Below are positions 1 to 8,911 of a stretch of DNA of 64,000 bases, one piece after another. This stretch comes from Pseudomonas fluorescens (GTDB lineage: Bacteria; Pseudomonadota; Gammaproteobacteria; Pseudomonadales; Pseudomonadaceae): the NCBI RefSeq assembly GCF_902497785.1, contig NZ_CABVHK010000001.1, positions 519,830-583,829 of the forward strand, written 5' to 3'. The first letter of the stretch is position 1, and each line of letters opens with the position of its first letter. Under the pieces are notes generated by a model. That model did not search any database. It was not told the DNA's origin and was given only the letters and a program-made list of their open reading frames with translations. The translations under genes were made by a program, and so were the position numbers.

Positions 1-714
1 GTTGTGGTGTCGGTGGTCGTCACCATTTTGGTGTCGATGCTGGCGGCCCGCGCCTTGGGTTTCAACGTGCTGTTCGGTTTGTTGTCCGGTGGCGCCACGG
101 CGATTTGCGGGGCGTCTGCGGCGCTGGCGTTGGCGGCCGCATTGCCCGCCCATCATGCCAAGGAGCGCGCGACGTTGTTCACAGTGATCGGCGTGTCCGC
201 GCTGTCGACCCTGGCGATGATTGGCTATCCGTTGATCGCCCGGGCGCTGGGTCTGGACCCGCTGCAGGCCGGCGTGTTTCTCGGCGCCACTATCCACGAC
301 GTCGCTCAAGTGGTGGGTGCCGGTTACAGCATGTCCCATGACATCGGCGATACCGCCACCGTGGTGAAGCTGATGCGCATCGCCATGCTGCTGCCGGTCA
401 TCGTTTGCGCGGTCTTGATCACCCGCGCTCAGAGCGGGCAGCGCACCGGTGAGCGACCACCGTTATTGCCCTGGTTTGCCGTGGCGTTCATCGCCCTGGC
501 AGCGGTGACCAGTTTTGGCTGGCTGCCTTCAGCGGTGCAGACCCTGGGCAACCAATTGTCGAGCTGGTGCCTGGTGGTCGCGATCAGTGCGCTGGGGATG
601 AAAATCCAGTTGAAGGAGCTGGCCACGGTGGGGTTCAAACCGATTCTGTTGATGGTTGCTGAAACCGTCTTTTTGCTTGGACTGGTGTTGCTGTTGATAC
701 GACTCGGTCATTGA
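1..714 (+). CDS. YeiH/UPF0324-family transporter, 5' truncated by window edge
   Basis: C-terminal about 237 residues of a polytopic inner-membrane protein. The reading frame is open to the first base, so the true start lies outside the window. Hydrophobic segments alternate with short loops. The stretch GVFLGATIHDVAQVVGAGYS is the conserved core of the YeiH (UPF0324) family, described as putative sulfate exporters. Family members are about 340-350 residues, so roughly the first third is missing. The stop is at 712-714. The family is clear; the substrate is not shown by the sequence. Confidence 0.8.
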   Translation, partial: VVVSVVVTILVSMLAARALGFNVLFGLLSGGATAICGASAALALAAALPAHHAKERATLFTVIGVSALSTLAMIGYPLIARALGLDPLQAGVFLGATIHDVAQVVGAGYSMSHDIGDTATVVKLMRIAMLLPVIVCAVLITRAQSGQRTGERPPLLPWFAVAFIALAAVTSFGWLPSAVQTLGNQLSSWCLVVAISALGMKIQLKELATVGFKPILLMVAETVFLLGLVLLLIRLGH

Positions 715-724
715 GTCAGGTCGT

Positions 725-760
725 TCAATACCGTGGGGTGTGCCGGCTCCGCGGTATTGA
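725..760. repeat. Perfect 9-bp inverted repeat in the 715-894 intergenic region
   Basis: TCAATACCG at 725-733 pairs with CGGTATTGA at 752-760 around an 18-base loop. No T-run follows, so it is not a canonical terminator, though it sits just after the YeiH stop. Downstream, CCCC-TGAT-GGGG forms another small hairpin near 790-800, then an A-rich leader precedes the DUF1302 gene. I see no gene in this gap; it probably holds the operon promoter. Confidence 0.4.
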
Positions 761-894
761 TCGGGTCACGTTGAATGAATCGAACGCTCCCCTGATGGGG
801 ATAAGAGTGGTGAGCACTGTTGCGCCCGCATCGGGTAGCCAGATGTCTTTTTTATAAACACAAAAACAACAACAAAAAAAACCGGAGCCAATGT

Positions 895-2721
895 ATGCGA
901 ACAAACAAAATGACTGGTGTGAGTGTGTGGGAGCCGTCGCTGCTGGCTTCTGCGCTATTCGTTGCTGCGTTGCCAGCGGCTCATGCCTTTGAACTTGATA
1001 CCGGAAGTGAAGACTGGGCGGTGCGTTTCGACAACACCTTCAAGTTCAACTATGCGCAGCGGGTGGAAAGCCCGAACAGCAAGTTAGCCAATGCCTGGAA
1101 CAACAACGACGGTAACCGCAATTTCTCGTCGGGCAGCCCGGTGTCCCAGCGTCTGGACGTGCTCTCCGAGCTGGACGTGTCCTACCGGAAGAAGATGGGT
1201 TTTCGCGTCAGTGCCAACAGTTGGTACGACCATGCCTATGACAATGTCGGAAGCGACAACGCGGCGACCAACCAGCTCAACAGCGGTAGACCAGACTCGC
1301 GTCACGTGAGCGGTTACGTCGATCGCTACTACAACGGCCCGTCGGCCGAAATCCTCGATGCCTTTGTGTTCGGCAGCATGGAAATCGGCGAGGACTCGAT
1401 CCTCAGTGGCAAGGCCGGCCAGCACACGCAGTACTGGGGCGAAAGTGTTTTGGCCTTTGCCCACGGCAACAGTTATGGCCAGTCCGGACTGGACATTACC
1501 AAGGCGCTGGCAGTGCCGGGCACCGAAGCCAAGGAACTGTTCATCCCGCGTAATCAACTGTCCGCCAGCTTCACAGTCAACCCGGAGTTGACCCTCGGCG
1601 CGCAGTACTTCCTCGACTGGGACGCTTCGCGTCTGCCGGAGTCCGGTACGTACCTGGGCTTCAACGACGGCATCCAGAATGGCGGGCATAACCTGTCGCT
1701 GATCGGGGGTTTGAATCCGCGTTTCGGCACCCCTGGACCGCTCGGCGCCAACCAGTTCCTGCGCCTGAGCAATGGCCACACCTTCACCCCGGACAAGCGC
1801 GGCGACTTCGGGTTGATGGCCAAGTGGAGCCCGGAATGGCTGGACGGCACGCTCGGTTTCTACTACCGCAAAACGTCCGACATTCTGCCCAACCTGGTAC
1901 TGCAACCGACCGCCGTCGGCCCGGCACAGCTGATCTCCGGCAACATCGGCAGCTACAACCAGTTCTATGTCGATGACATCGATATCTATGGCATCAGCCT
2001 GTCGAAAAGCGTCGGCGATGTCAGTGTCGGTTTCGACCTCAACTACCGCGAAAACATGCCGCTGGCCAGTGTGCCTGGCAGTGTCAGCCCGGCGGCCGCC
2101 GCCGCGGGCGTGCCCGGTTTCATCGGCAGTTTCAACGACGACGACGGCGTGGCCCGCGGCAACACCGTGCACGCAGTGCTCAACGGCTTGACCACCTTTG
2201 GCGACACGCCACTGTGGGACAGCTCCTCGTTACTGGTCGAACTCGGCTACAGCCGCTGGCTGAAAGTGACCGACAACAAGCAACTGTTCAAGGGCGAGGA
2301 CTGGTACCACGGCACCGACAAGGTCACCAAGGACAACTACATCATCGGCGTCAACTTCAACCCGACCTGGTATCAGGTCTTTCCTGGCATCGATATGTAC
2401 CTGCCGATGACTTACAACGTCGGCCTCAACGGCAACTCCGCCGTGCAACTGGGCGGTAACGAGGACTCCGGCAGCTACTCGATCGGTATCGGCATGGACG
2501 TGCGTAACCAATACCGCTTCGACCTGAAATACGTCGATAACTTCGGACCATTCGACACCTGCAGTTCGCCAGGCAGCGCTGGCAGTCAAGGAGACGGCGC
2601 TGCACCGGGTGCCAACGGCCAGTACAACTGCGTGCCCGGTCAAACCACCGCGTTTGGCGGGACCCCGGCGCAGCTCAAGGATCGCGGCATGGTCACGGCC
2701 ACCTTCAAGACAACTTTCTGA
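895..2721 (+). CDS. DUF1302 family outer-membrane protein
   Basis: 608-residue protein with a Sec signal peptide (residues about 1-32, ending PAAHA before FELDTG). The mature part is rich in alternating aromatic and polar residues, typical of the DUF1302 family, predicted to be outer-membrane beta-barrels. The ATG at 895 was chosen over the more upstream in-frame 820 because GGAG at 884-887 is well placed and the signal peptide begins there. It is the first gene of a four-gene unit with DUF1329, a YCF48-like protein and an MMPL permease. DUF1302 and DUF1329 genes are commonly paired in Pseudomonas. Function is unproven; a channel or anchor for a hydrophobic substrate is inference. Confidence 0.85.
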   Translation: MRTNKMTGVSVWEPSLLASALFVAALPAAHAFELDTGSEDWAVRFDNTFKFNYAQRVESPNSKLANAWNNNDGNRNFSSGSPVSQRLDVLSELDVSYRKKMGFRVSANSWYDHAYDNVGSDNAATNQLNSGRPDSRHVSGYVDRYYNGPSAEILDAFVFGSMEIGEDSILSGKAGQHTQYWGESVLAFAHGNSYGQSGLDITKALAVPGTEAKELFIPRNQLSASFTVNPELTLGAQYFLDWDASRLPESGTYLGFNDGIQNGGHNLSLIGGLNPRFGTPGPLGANQFLRLSNGHTFTPDKRGDFGLMAKWSPEWLDGTLGFYYRKTSDILPNLVLQPTAVGPAQLISGNIGSYNQFYVDDIDIYGISLSKSVGDVSVGFDLNYRENMPLASVPGSVSPAAAAAGVPGFIGSFNDDDGVARGNTVHAVLNGLTTFGDTPLWDSSSLLVELGYSRWLKVTDNKQLFKGEDWYHGTDKVTKDNYIIGVNFNPTWYQVFPGIDMYLPMTYNVGLNGNSAVQLGGNEDSGSYSIGIGMDVRNQYRFDLKYVDNFGPFDTCSSPGSAGSQGDGAAPGANGQYNCVPGQTTAFGGTPAQLKDRGMVTATFKTTF

Positions 2722-2758
2722 TTTTCGATTGCTTAAAAACAAGCAGGAGAACGACACC

Positions 2759-4117
2759 ATGAAATGCATACACACGCTGTTGAGCGCCTCCCTGGCCCTG
2801 TCCTTCGCCGGTCTTGTCCAGGCCGCCGTGCCTGCCGCAGACGCCGCGAAACTAGGCAGCAACCTGACCTCCGTCGGCGCCGAAAAGGCCGGTAACGCCG
2901 ATGGCTCCATCCCGGCCTACACCGGCGGCCTGACCAGCCTGCCGGCGGGTTTCAAGGCCGGTGACAGCTTTCGTCCCGACCCCTATGCCAACGAGAAGCC
3001 GCTGTTGGTGATTGATGGCAAGAACGTCGCCCAGTACAAGAATCAGCTGACCGCGGTCACTGTCGAACTGGCCACGCGTTACCCAGGTTTTCGCGTCGAG
3101 GTCTATCCGACTCATCGCAGCGTGGCATTGCCTCAGAGTGTGCTGGACAACACGTTGAAGAACGCGACCGGCGCCAAGTCGCTGGAGAACGGTAACGCCA
3201 TCGAAAACGTTCTGCCGGGCGTGCCGTTCCCGATCCCGCAGACCGGGGCAGAGGCCATGTGGAACCACTTGCTGCGCTATCAGGGTGTTGCGTACTCCAC
3301 CAAATATGATTCCTGGAACGTCGATTCCTCGGGCGCGCAGAACCTGGCCACCAGTGGTGAGATCGTCAACTCGTTCCCGATCTTCGAAGACCCGAGCAAG
3401 GTCATCGATGGCAAGGACACCTACTTCCAGACTCGCCTTTACTACACCGGCCCGGCACGTCGTGCGGGAGAGGCGATCATGCTCAAGGACGCGGCCAACC
3501 CGCTAGTGCAGTCACGCCGCGCCTGGCAGTACTTGCCCGGTCAGCGCCGCGTGAAGCTGGCTCCGACCCTGGCCTATGACACGCCAAACCCGGGCACCGC
3601 CGGTTCCGGTACTTATGATGACGTCTATGTCTTCAACGGTGCGCTGGATCGCTATGACTGGAAGCTGGTCGGCAAGCAGGAAATGATCGTGCCGTACAAC
3701 ACTTACACGTTGAGCTACATCAAGGATCCGAAAGCCCTGACCACCCCCAATCACCTTGCGCCGCAGTACGTGCGCTGGGAGAAGCATCGTGTGTGGGTTG
3801 TGGAAGGCACACTCAAGTCGGGTGCCCGTCACGTCTACGCCAAGCGTCGCTTCTATCTGGACGAGGACAGCTGGGTGGCTCTGGCATCCGATCAATACGA
3901 TGCACGCGGCCAACTGTATCGCGGTTCGTTCAGCTTCCTCTCGCAAAGCTACGACGTGACAACCCCCAACACCACGCCGCACGTGATCTATGACCTGGTG
4001 GGGGGGACTTACAACATCAACGGGTTGTCGGGTGCCTACGGCGGCATCAAATACATCGCGCCGCTTTCCAAGTCGCAGTGGTCGCCGGATGCGCTGGCCG
4101 GTAACGGAGTTCGCTAA
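2759..4117 (+). CDS. DUF1329 family periplasmic or outer-membrane protein
   Basis: 452 residues with a signal peptide (MKCIHTLLSASLALSFAGLV, cut after VQA). The mature protein has the family pattern of an early KLGSNLTSVGAEKAGNADG segment followed by a long beta-rich domain, a fold reminiscent of lipoprotein-localisation (LolA/LolB-like) proteins. The start at 2759 follows AGGAGA at about 2745-2750. It begins 37 bases after the DUF1302 stop, so the two are surely cotranscribed. The partnership suggests that DUF1329 carries or inserts a hydrophobic molecule between the permease and the outer membrane. That role is inference from context and fold, not shown by a motif. Confidence 0.85.
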   Translation: MKCIHTLLSASLALSFAGLVQAAVPAADAAKLGSNLTSVGAEKAGNADGSIPAYTGGLTSLPAGFKAGDSFRPDPYANEKPLLVIDGKNVAQYKNQLTAVTVELATRYPGFRVEVYPTHRSVALPQSVLDNTLKNATGAKSLENGNAIENVLPGVPFPIPQTGAEAMWNHLLRYQGVAYSTKYDSWNVDSSGAQNLATSGEIVNSFPIFEDPSKVIDGKDTYFQTRLYYTGPARRAGEAIMLKDAANPLVQSRRAWQYLPGQRRVKLAPTLAYDTPNPGTAGSGTYDDVYVFNGALDRYDWKLVGKQEMIVPYNTYTLSYIKDPKALTTPNHLAPQYVRWEKHRVWVVEGTLKSGARHVYAKRRFYLDEDSWVALASDQYDARGQLYRGSFSFLSQSYDVTTPNTTPHVIYDLVGGTYNINGLSGAYGGIKYIAPLSKSQWSPDALAGNGVR

Positions 4118-4187
4118 GTCACGTACACCAAAAGTCCGGGCCGGTGGCGGTAGAGCGCCGGTTTCGGCTTTGGCAAGAGGACGCACC

Positions 4188-5249
4188 ATGTGTTTATTCA
4201 AAACGCTTGCGCCGCTGATGTTGGTGGTGTGGCAGACGTTCGCACAGGCCGCAGGCTACGTTGATGTGCTGGACCTGCCCGCCAGGCATAGTGCCTTGGC
4301 GGTGCGCAGTCCGTTGCTGGACGTCGCGAATGCCGGGCCGCGTCTGGTGGCGGTCGGGCAGCGCGGGCACATTCTTTATTCCGACGATGCCGGCCAGCAA
4401 TGGCAGCAGGCCAGTGTGCCGGTCAGCAGCGACCTGAATGCCGTGTACTTTTCCAGTCCTCGGCAGGGCTGGGCAGTCGGCAACGATGGCGTGATTCTGC
4501 ACAGCAGCGACGCAGGCGCGACCTGGAAAAAGCAACTGGACGGGCGACAGATCGGTGCCTTGCTGATCAAGCATTATGCCGCGCTGGCGAACGCCGAGCC
4601 GTCCAGCGAACAATGGCCGCTGCTCGTCGCCGATGGTCAGCGACTGGACGAGGAGGGCGCCGACAAGCCCTTGCTCGACGTCTGGTTTGCCGACGACAAG
4701 GTCGGCTATGTGGTCGGCGTGTTCAACCTGATTCTGCGCACCGACGACGCAGGCCAGAGCTGGACGCCTTTTCAGGACCGCACCGATAACCCGCAGAACT
4801 TCCACTTGAACGCCATCGCGTCGACCGGCGATGCGCTGTACATCGTCGGCGAGCAGGGCCTGGTGCTGAAATGGGACGAAGCGCAGCAGCGATTCGCCGC
4901 CCTGGGCACCCCGTACCCAGGCAGCTTTTTCGGTGTCGTCGGCAAGCCTGGCGAAGTCGTCGTTTACGGCCTGCGCGGCAACGTGTTGCGCAGCACCGAT
5001 GGCGGTCTGCACTGGACGGCGTTCGACACGGGCCTGCAGGTCAGTGTCACCGCGGCGGCCGTCGACGCTCACGGGCAATACCGGCTGTTCACTCAGGCGG
5101 GGCACATGCTGGTCGATCAGGCCGACAACGTCCGGTTGCAACTGTTGCCACAACTGAACCCGTCACCGGTGGCCGGTGCTGCCCTCGCCAGCGATGGAGC
5201 GCTGATCGTGGTCGGCAGCCGTGGTGCGCGTGCGCTTCTCAAAGAATAA
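4188..5249 (+). CDS. YCF48-like / BNR-repeat beta-propeller protein, exported
   Basis: 353 residues with a signal peptide (MCLFKTLAPLMLVVWQTFAQ, cut after QAAG). It contains several BNR/Asp-box-like repeats of the type S-D-A-G-x-x-W, for example YSDDAGQQW, HSSDAGATW, RTDDAGQSW and RSTDGGLHW, alternating with GWAVGNDGVILHS-type strands. This is the YCF48/HCF136 propeller pattern. The start at 4188 has AAGAGGA about ten bases upstream; the longer open frame from 3990 would overlap the DUF1329 gene. It is third in the operon, and such propellers often act as assembly or scaffold proteins for envelope transport. Function here is inferred. Confidence 0.8.
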   Translation: MCLFKTLAPLMLVVWQTFAQAAGYVDVLDLPARHSALAVRSPLLDVANAGPRLVAVGQRGHILYSDDAGQQWQQASVPVSSDLNAVYFSSPRQGWAVGNDGVILHSSDAGATWKKQLDGRQIGALLIKHYAALANAEPSSEQWPLLVADGQRLDEEGADKPLLDVWFADDKVGYVVGVFNLILRTDDAGQSWTPFQDRTDNPQNFHLNAIASTGDALYIVGEQGLVLKWDEAQQRFAALGTPYPGSFFGVVGKPGEVVVYGLRGNVLRSTDGGLHWTAFDTGLQVSVTAAAVDAHGQYRLFTQAGHMLVDQADNVRLQLLPQLNPSPVAGAALASDGALIVVGSRGARALLKE

Positions 5250-5280
5250 GAGCCAGAACAACAAGAGCGAGTACTCAGAC

Positions 5281-7788
5281 ATGGCCATTACCAAGCAAGA
5301 CAACATGCCGGTGATCCGCGATCTGCATGACTTTGATCGGCGCTCCGGCAATCTGCTGGAGCGGCTGGTGTTCAACTACCGCCCGCTGTTCATCGTGCTT
5401 ATGAGCCTGGCGACGCTGGTGCTTGGCTATATGGCGGCCACGCGCCTGGAGCTGCGTCCAAGCTTCGAAAAAATGATCCCGCAAAGCCAGCCGTACATTC
5501 AGAATTTCCTCGAAAACCGCCAGTCGCTGCGCGGTCTGGGTAACTCCGTTCGAGTCGTGGTGGAAAACACTCAGGGCGATATCTTCGACCCCGAATACCT
5601 CAACGTCCTCAAACAGGTCAACGACGAACTGTTCCTCGCCGAGGGCGTTGATCGTGCGTGGATGAAGTCGCTGTGGACGCCGGCCGTGCGCTGGACGGAA
5701 GTCACTGAAGAAGGCTTCCAGGGCGGCCCGGTGATGCCCGACAGCTATCAGGGTTCACCCTCCGACATCGAACAGCTGCGGCAGAACATCACGCGTGCCG
5801 GCATCGTCGGCAGTCTGGTCGCCAGTGATTTCAAATCGAGCATGCTGATCGTGCCGCTGCTGGACAAAACATCGGCCACCGGCCAGAGCCTTAATTACCA
5901 TCAATTTTCGCGGATGCTCGAAGAGCAATTGCGCGACAAGCTCGAATTTGCCGGTGACCGTTCGGCGCGCAAGGCCGGGGAGGAGGGCAAGGGCCCCTAC
6001 AAGGTGCGGGTGATCGGCTTTGCCAAGCTGATCGGCGACCTGATCGATGGTTTGATTCAGGTCATGATGTTCTTCGGCCTGGCTGTGGTCACGTCCCTGG
6101 TCGTCATCTATTTCTACACCCGCTGTGTGCGCAGCACCTTGCTGGTGGTCGGCTGTTCGCTGATCGCGGTGATCTGGCAACTGGGCATTGTTGCCTGGCT
6201 GGGTTATGCCATTGATCCCTATTCGGTGCTGGTACCGTTCCTGATCTTTGCCATTGGCGTGTCCCACGCGGCGCAAAAGATGAATGGCATCATGCAGGAC
6301 ATCGCCCGTGGCACCCATAGACAGGTGGCGGCGCGCTACACCTTCCGCCGTCTGTTCATCGCTGGCGTCACCGCGCTGCTGGCCGATGCGGTGGGCTTCG
6401 CGGTGTTGATGCTGATCGATATCCCGGTGATCCAGGACCTGGCCATCACCGCCAGTATCGGCGTGGCCGTACTGATTTTCACATCGTTGCTGCTGATGCC
6501 GGTGGCGCTATCTTTCGTGGGTGTCGGCAGCGAAGCCGCCAAGCGTGCGCTGGCAATCGATTCACGGGCGAGTGCACACAAAGGCCTTGGCCAGCTGTGG
6601 GACGGTCTTGATCGCTTCACCACACCGAAGTGGGCCACCGGCGCCGTCCTCGTAGCGGCCTTGCTCGGGATCGGTGGCTTCATGGTCAGCCTGCACCTGA
6701 AAATCGGCGACCTCGACAGCGGTGCCCCGGAATTGCGTGCAGACTCGCGCTACAACCGCGACAACGCCTACATCACCCAGCATTACGCGCTGTCCAGCGA
6801 CCTGTTCGCCGTCATGATCAAGACCCCGGCCGAAGGGTGCCTGAATTACCAGACGCTGGTTCTCGCCGACCGCCTGGCCTGGGAGCTTCAGCAGTATCCC
6901 GGGGTGCAGGCAACGGCGTCACTGGTCAATGCGGTGCGGCAGATTACGGCGGGGTCCTATGAGGGCAATCCCAAGCTCAACAGCATTCAACGCAACCAGA
7001 ACGTGCTGAACTATGCCGCGCAGCAAGCCTCGGTCAATTCCCCGGAATTGTTCAACACCGATTGTTCGCTGATGCCGGTGATCGCCTTCCTCAAGGACCA
7101 CAAGGCCGAGACACTGGACGCCGTGGTCGCCATCGCCGACCGGTTCGCCAGGGACAACAGCACCGAGGATCGCCAGTTTCTGCTGGCGGCTGGCACTGCC
7201 GGTATCGAGGCGGCCACGAACATTGTGGTGCGCGAGGCCAATCGCACCATGCTCCTCTACGTGTATGCGGCGGTCACGCTGTTTTGCCTGATCACCTTCC
7301 GCAGTTGGCGCGCCACCTTGGTGGCCTTGCTGCCGCTGGTGCTGACTTCGATCCTCTGCGAGGCCTTGATGGTGGTCATGGGGATTGGCGTCAAGGTGGC
7401 CACGCTGCCGGTGATCGCGCTGGGTGTTGGCATCGGCGTGGACTACGCGCTGTACTTGCTCAGTGTTCAGCTGCAATACCAGCGCCAGGGGTTGTCGCTG
7501 GGGCAGGCCTATCGCAATGCTGTGTCATTCACCGGTCGAGTGGTGGGCCTGGTGGGGATTACCCTGGCGGCTGGCGTGGTGTGCTGGGTGTGGTCGCCGA
7601 TCAAGTTCCAGGCGGACATGGGCATTTTGCTGACCTTCATGTTTTTGTGGAACATGTTGGGCGCCTTGATCCTGATCCCGGCGCTGTCGCATTTTCTGTT
7701 GCGCACCGATCACGTCCTGAATAAAAAAGCGCAAGAAACGGCGCTTGAAATGTCAGGCGCTGAGGTGTCGCAGGGATGGCAAGGGTAG
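5281..7788 (+). CDS. MMPL/RND superfamily permease
   Basis: 835 residues. A first transmembrane helix at about residues 30-50 precedes a large periplasmic loop. A block of helices (about residues 250-410) follows, then a second periplasmic loop and a second block (about 655-810), the duplicated RND layout. The second half carries GVGIGVDYALYLLSV, the MMPL/SSD-type core, and the first has FLIFAIGVSHAAQKMNG. MMPL proteins move lipids or other hydrophobic compounds. The ATG at 5281 is preceded by a purine-rich GAGCGAG and lies 31 bases after the propeller gene stop. It is the last gene of the operon and is followed by a strong terminator. Confidence 0.85.
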   Translation: MAITKQDNMPVIRDLHDFDRRSGNLLERLVFNYRPLFIVLMSLATLVLGYMAATRLELRPSFEKMIPQSQPYIQNFLENRQSLRGLGNSVRVVVENTQGDIFDPEYLNVLKQVNDELFLAEGVDRAWMKSLWTPAVRWTEVTEEGFQGGPVMPDSYQGSPSDIEQLRQNITRAGIVGSLVASDFKSSMLIVPLLDKTSATGQSLNYHQFSRMLEEQLRDKLEFAGDRSARKAGEEGKGPYKVRVIGFAKLIGDLIDGLIQVMMFFGLAVVTSLVVIYFYTRCVRSTLLVVGCSLIAVIWQLGIVAWLGYAIDPYSVLVPFLIFAIGVSHAAQKMNGIMQDIARGTHRQVAARYTFRRLFIAGVTALLADAVGFAVLMLIDIPVIQDLAITASIGVAVLIFTSLLLMPVALSFVGVGSEAAKRALAIDSRASAHKGLGQLWDGLDRFTTPKWATGAVLVAALLGIGGFMVSLHLKIGDLDSGAPELRADSRYNRDNAYITQHYALSSDLFAVMIKTPAEGCLNYQTLVLADRLAWELQQYPGVQATASLVNAVRQITAGSYEGNPKLNSIQRNQNVLNYAAQQASVNSPELFNTDCSLMPVIAFLKDHKAETLDAVVAIADRFARDNSTEDRQFLLAAGTAGIEAATNIVVREANRTMLLYVYAAVTLFCLITFRSWRATLVALLPLVLTSILCEALMVVMGIGVKVATLPVIALGVGIGVDYALYLLSVQLQYQRQGLSLGQAYRNAVSFTGRVVGLVGITLAAGVVCWVWSPIKFQADMGILLTFMFLWNMLGALILIPALSHFLLRTDHVLNKKAQETALEMSGAEVSQGWQG

Positions 7789-7815
7789 GGTCCCAGTCAG
7801 TCGATTCTTAGACTC

Positions 7816-7856
7816 AAGGGTTTGCGGGCGAAAGTTGACTCAAACCCTTTTTGTTT
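7816..7856 (+). terminator. Rho-independent terminator of the DUF1302-MMPL operon
   Basis: AAGGGTTTG (7816-7824) pairs with CAAACCCTT (7841-7849) and is followed by TTTGTTT. It begins 27 bases after the permease stop. The A-rich 5' side means it may also serve the small minus-strand gene that ends at 7865. Confidence 0.8.
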
Positions 7857-7864
7857 ACGGATCG

Positions 7865-8068
7865 CTAATCCTGCCCAGTGTTTTCCTTATGATCACGGCG
7901 CTCAACGCCGGAAGGATTGCCGGTGTTCACAAGCCTTCTCTCTACCAGAATATTTTGCAGTGCCTGGCGTTGAGCGGCGTCCAGCTGATCCTCTCTTTCC
8001 TTGAGTTCAAGCAGTATCGGGCTGGACCAGGCGCGATAGGTTTTCTCGGCCATTGGAATTGATTTCAT
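7865..8068 (-). CDS. Small hypothetical protein, 67 aa
   Basis: Unrecognised small, charged, mostly helical protein (core LLELKEREDQLDAAQRQALQ). It is accepted as a gene because a very strong Shine-Dalgarno sequence, AGGAGGAG, sits three bases before the ATG at 8066-8068 on the minus strand, and the frame ends in TAG just before a bidirectional-looking terminator. There is no signal peptide or transmembrane segment. A second in-frame ATG lies five codons in. The neighbours are other small unknown genes on the same strand. No function can be assigned. Confidence 0.6.
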   Translation of the reverse strand: MKSIPMAEKTYRAWSSPILLELKEREDQLDAAQRQALQNILVERRLVNTGNPSGVERRDHKENTGQD

Positions 8069-8318
8069 TCACTCCTCCTGGACAGAACGTCTGCCAAAAA
8101 TAGCCCACAGTTCCGATGCGAAATCCTAGTTGAAGGATTCGCTCTTCACTCAAATTAAATGGCATATAAAGCTGTTGAATTTATCGTCAATCAATATATT
8201 CAACTTCAAAGTTCAGTGTGCACCAGGTCAGTCTTGCCCAATGCACACTCTGAGAATCAGTGTGGCTAACCTCAATGTCGTCACTGGTTTCCCGGACGCC
8301 TGTAGCCACACCATTGAG
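8069..8318. other. AT-rich intergenic region with several inverted repeats, no gene seen
   Basis: This 250-base gap is AT-richer than its surroundings around 8145-8215. It contains GTTGAAT (8173-8179) with ATTCAAC (about 8197-8203), AGTGTGCA (8215-8222) with TGCACACT (8242-8249), GTGTGGCT (8260-8267) with AGCCACAC (8304-8311), and CTCAATG (8271-8277) with CATTGAG (8312-8318). The last two pairs interleave. A structured RNA or an overlapping set of terminators is possible. The open frame at 8130-8540 is not convincing as a gene. Confidence 0.3.
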
Positions 8319-8603
8319 CTAAACGAAGGGTTGACCGGTAAAGCCACGGGGCAAGCGTTGCAAACCGGCCATGGCGGTCAGGCGCTCGACCCACGCCGCG
8401 CGCCAGTCGCTGGCGGTGTGGGTGACTTTAGCTTTGCGGGCCGCGCGCCTCGCCGCATTACGCTCGTTCTTGCGCGCATCCTTGAAAGCATCGGTGTTGC
8501 GGCAACTTCTGCATTTCACTCGGGCGAGTTCAGTGGTTGAAGTGAGTTTGTTGCCATCGTGCCCGCAAGCCAGATGCCCGCCGACTTTGAAGTGAGTAAC
8601 CAT
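8319..8603 (-). CDS. Small zinc-ribbon-like protein, 94 aa
   Basis: Short basic protein with two cysteine sites spaced like a zinc ribbon: HLACGHDG near residue 11 and VKCRSC near residue 30. A strongly basic helical stretch follows (DARKNERNAARRAARKAK). The ATG at 8601-8603 was chosen because AAGGAG lies seven bases upstream; the longer open frame to 8828 runs through terminator-like hairpins. A nucleic-acid-binding role is suggested by composition only. The gene stands alone between other small unknown genes. Confidence 0.6.
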   Translation of the reverse strand: MVTHFKVGGHLACGHDGNKLTSTTELARVKCRSCRNTDAFKDARKNERNAARRAARKAKVTHTASDWRAAWVERLTAMAGLQRLPRGFTGQPFV

Positions 8604-8676
8604 CAGACGTCTCCTTGGTGACGTGTAATCATTTGACCTTTGGCAACCGATGACGTTCGTTGTCCGCAGAGCAGGC

Positions 8677-8705
8677 AAAAAAATGGCCCGCATGCGGGCG
8701 GGCCA
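8677..8705 (-). terminator. Rho-independent terminator, minus strand
   Basis: TGGCCCGC (8684-8691) pairs with GCGGGCCA (8698-8705). On the minus strand the hairpin is followed by seven T (8683-8677). It ends transcription arriving from the 76-residue gene at 8912-9142. A second A-loop hairpin, GCCGGG...CCCGGC, lies at 8768-8788. The rest of 8604-8911 shows no gene. Confidence 0.75.
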
Positions 8706-8911
8706 AGGGGATTCACTTAAGGAGTAGGTCCACTCTAAGGCTTGAGTTGTGAACGCAGTGTGAAATGGCCGGGCAAAAAAATCCCGGCGCGAGGCCAGGC
8801 GGGTATTTATCGACAGGTGGTCAGGCAAGGACGCACGCGGTGACGGAGACGTCGCCGTTCATGCGTCCTGAATCAGACCGTGCGGGCTTTTTCTGCGTCC
8901 AGATCGACGCG

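Noticed and set aside
1084..2172. 362-codon minus-strand frame
   Set aside because: Antisense shadow of the DUF1302 gene, dominated by V, A, D, R and H.
8130..8540. 136-codon plus-strand frame
   Set aside because: No ribosome binding site, and it overlaps the better supported zinc-ribbon-like gene on the other strand.
8768..8788. Hairpin GCCGGG...CCCGGC with an A-rich loop as a terminator
   Set aside because: The A-run is in the loop, not after the stem, so it is not a canonical terminator on either strand.
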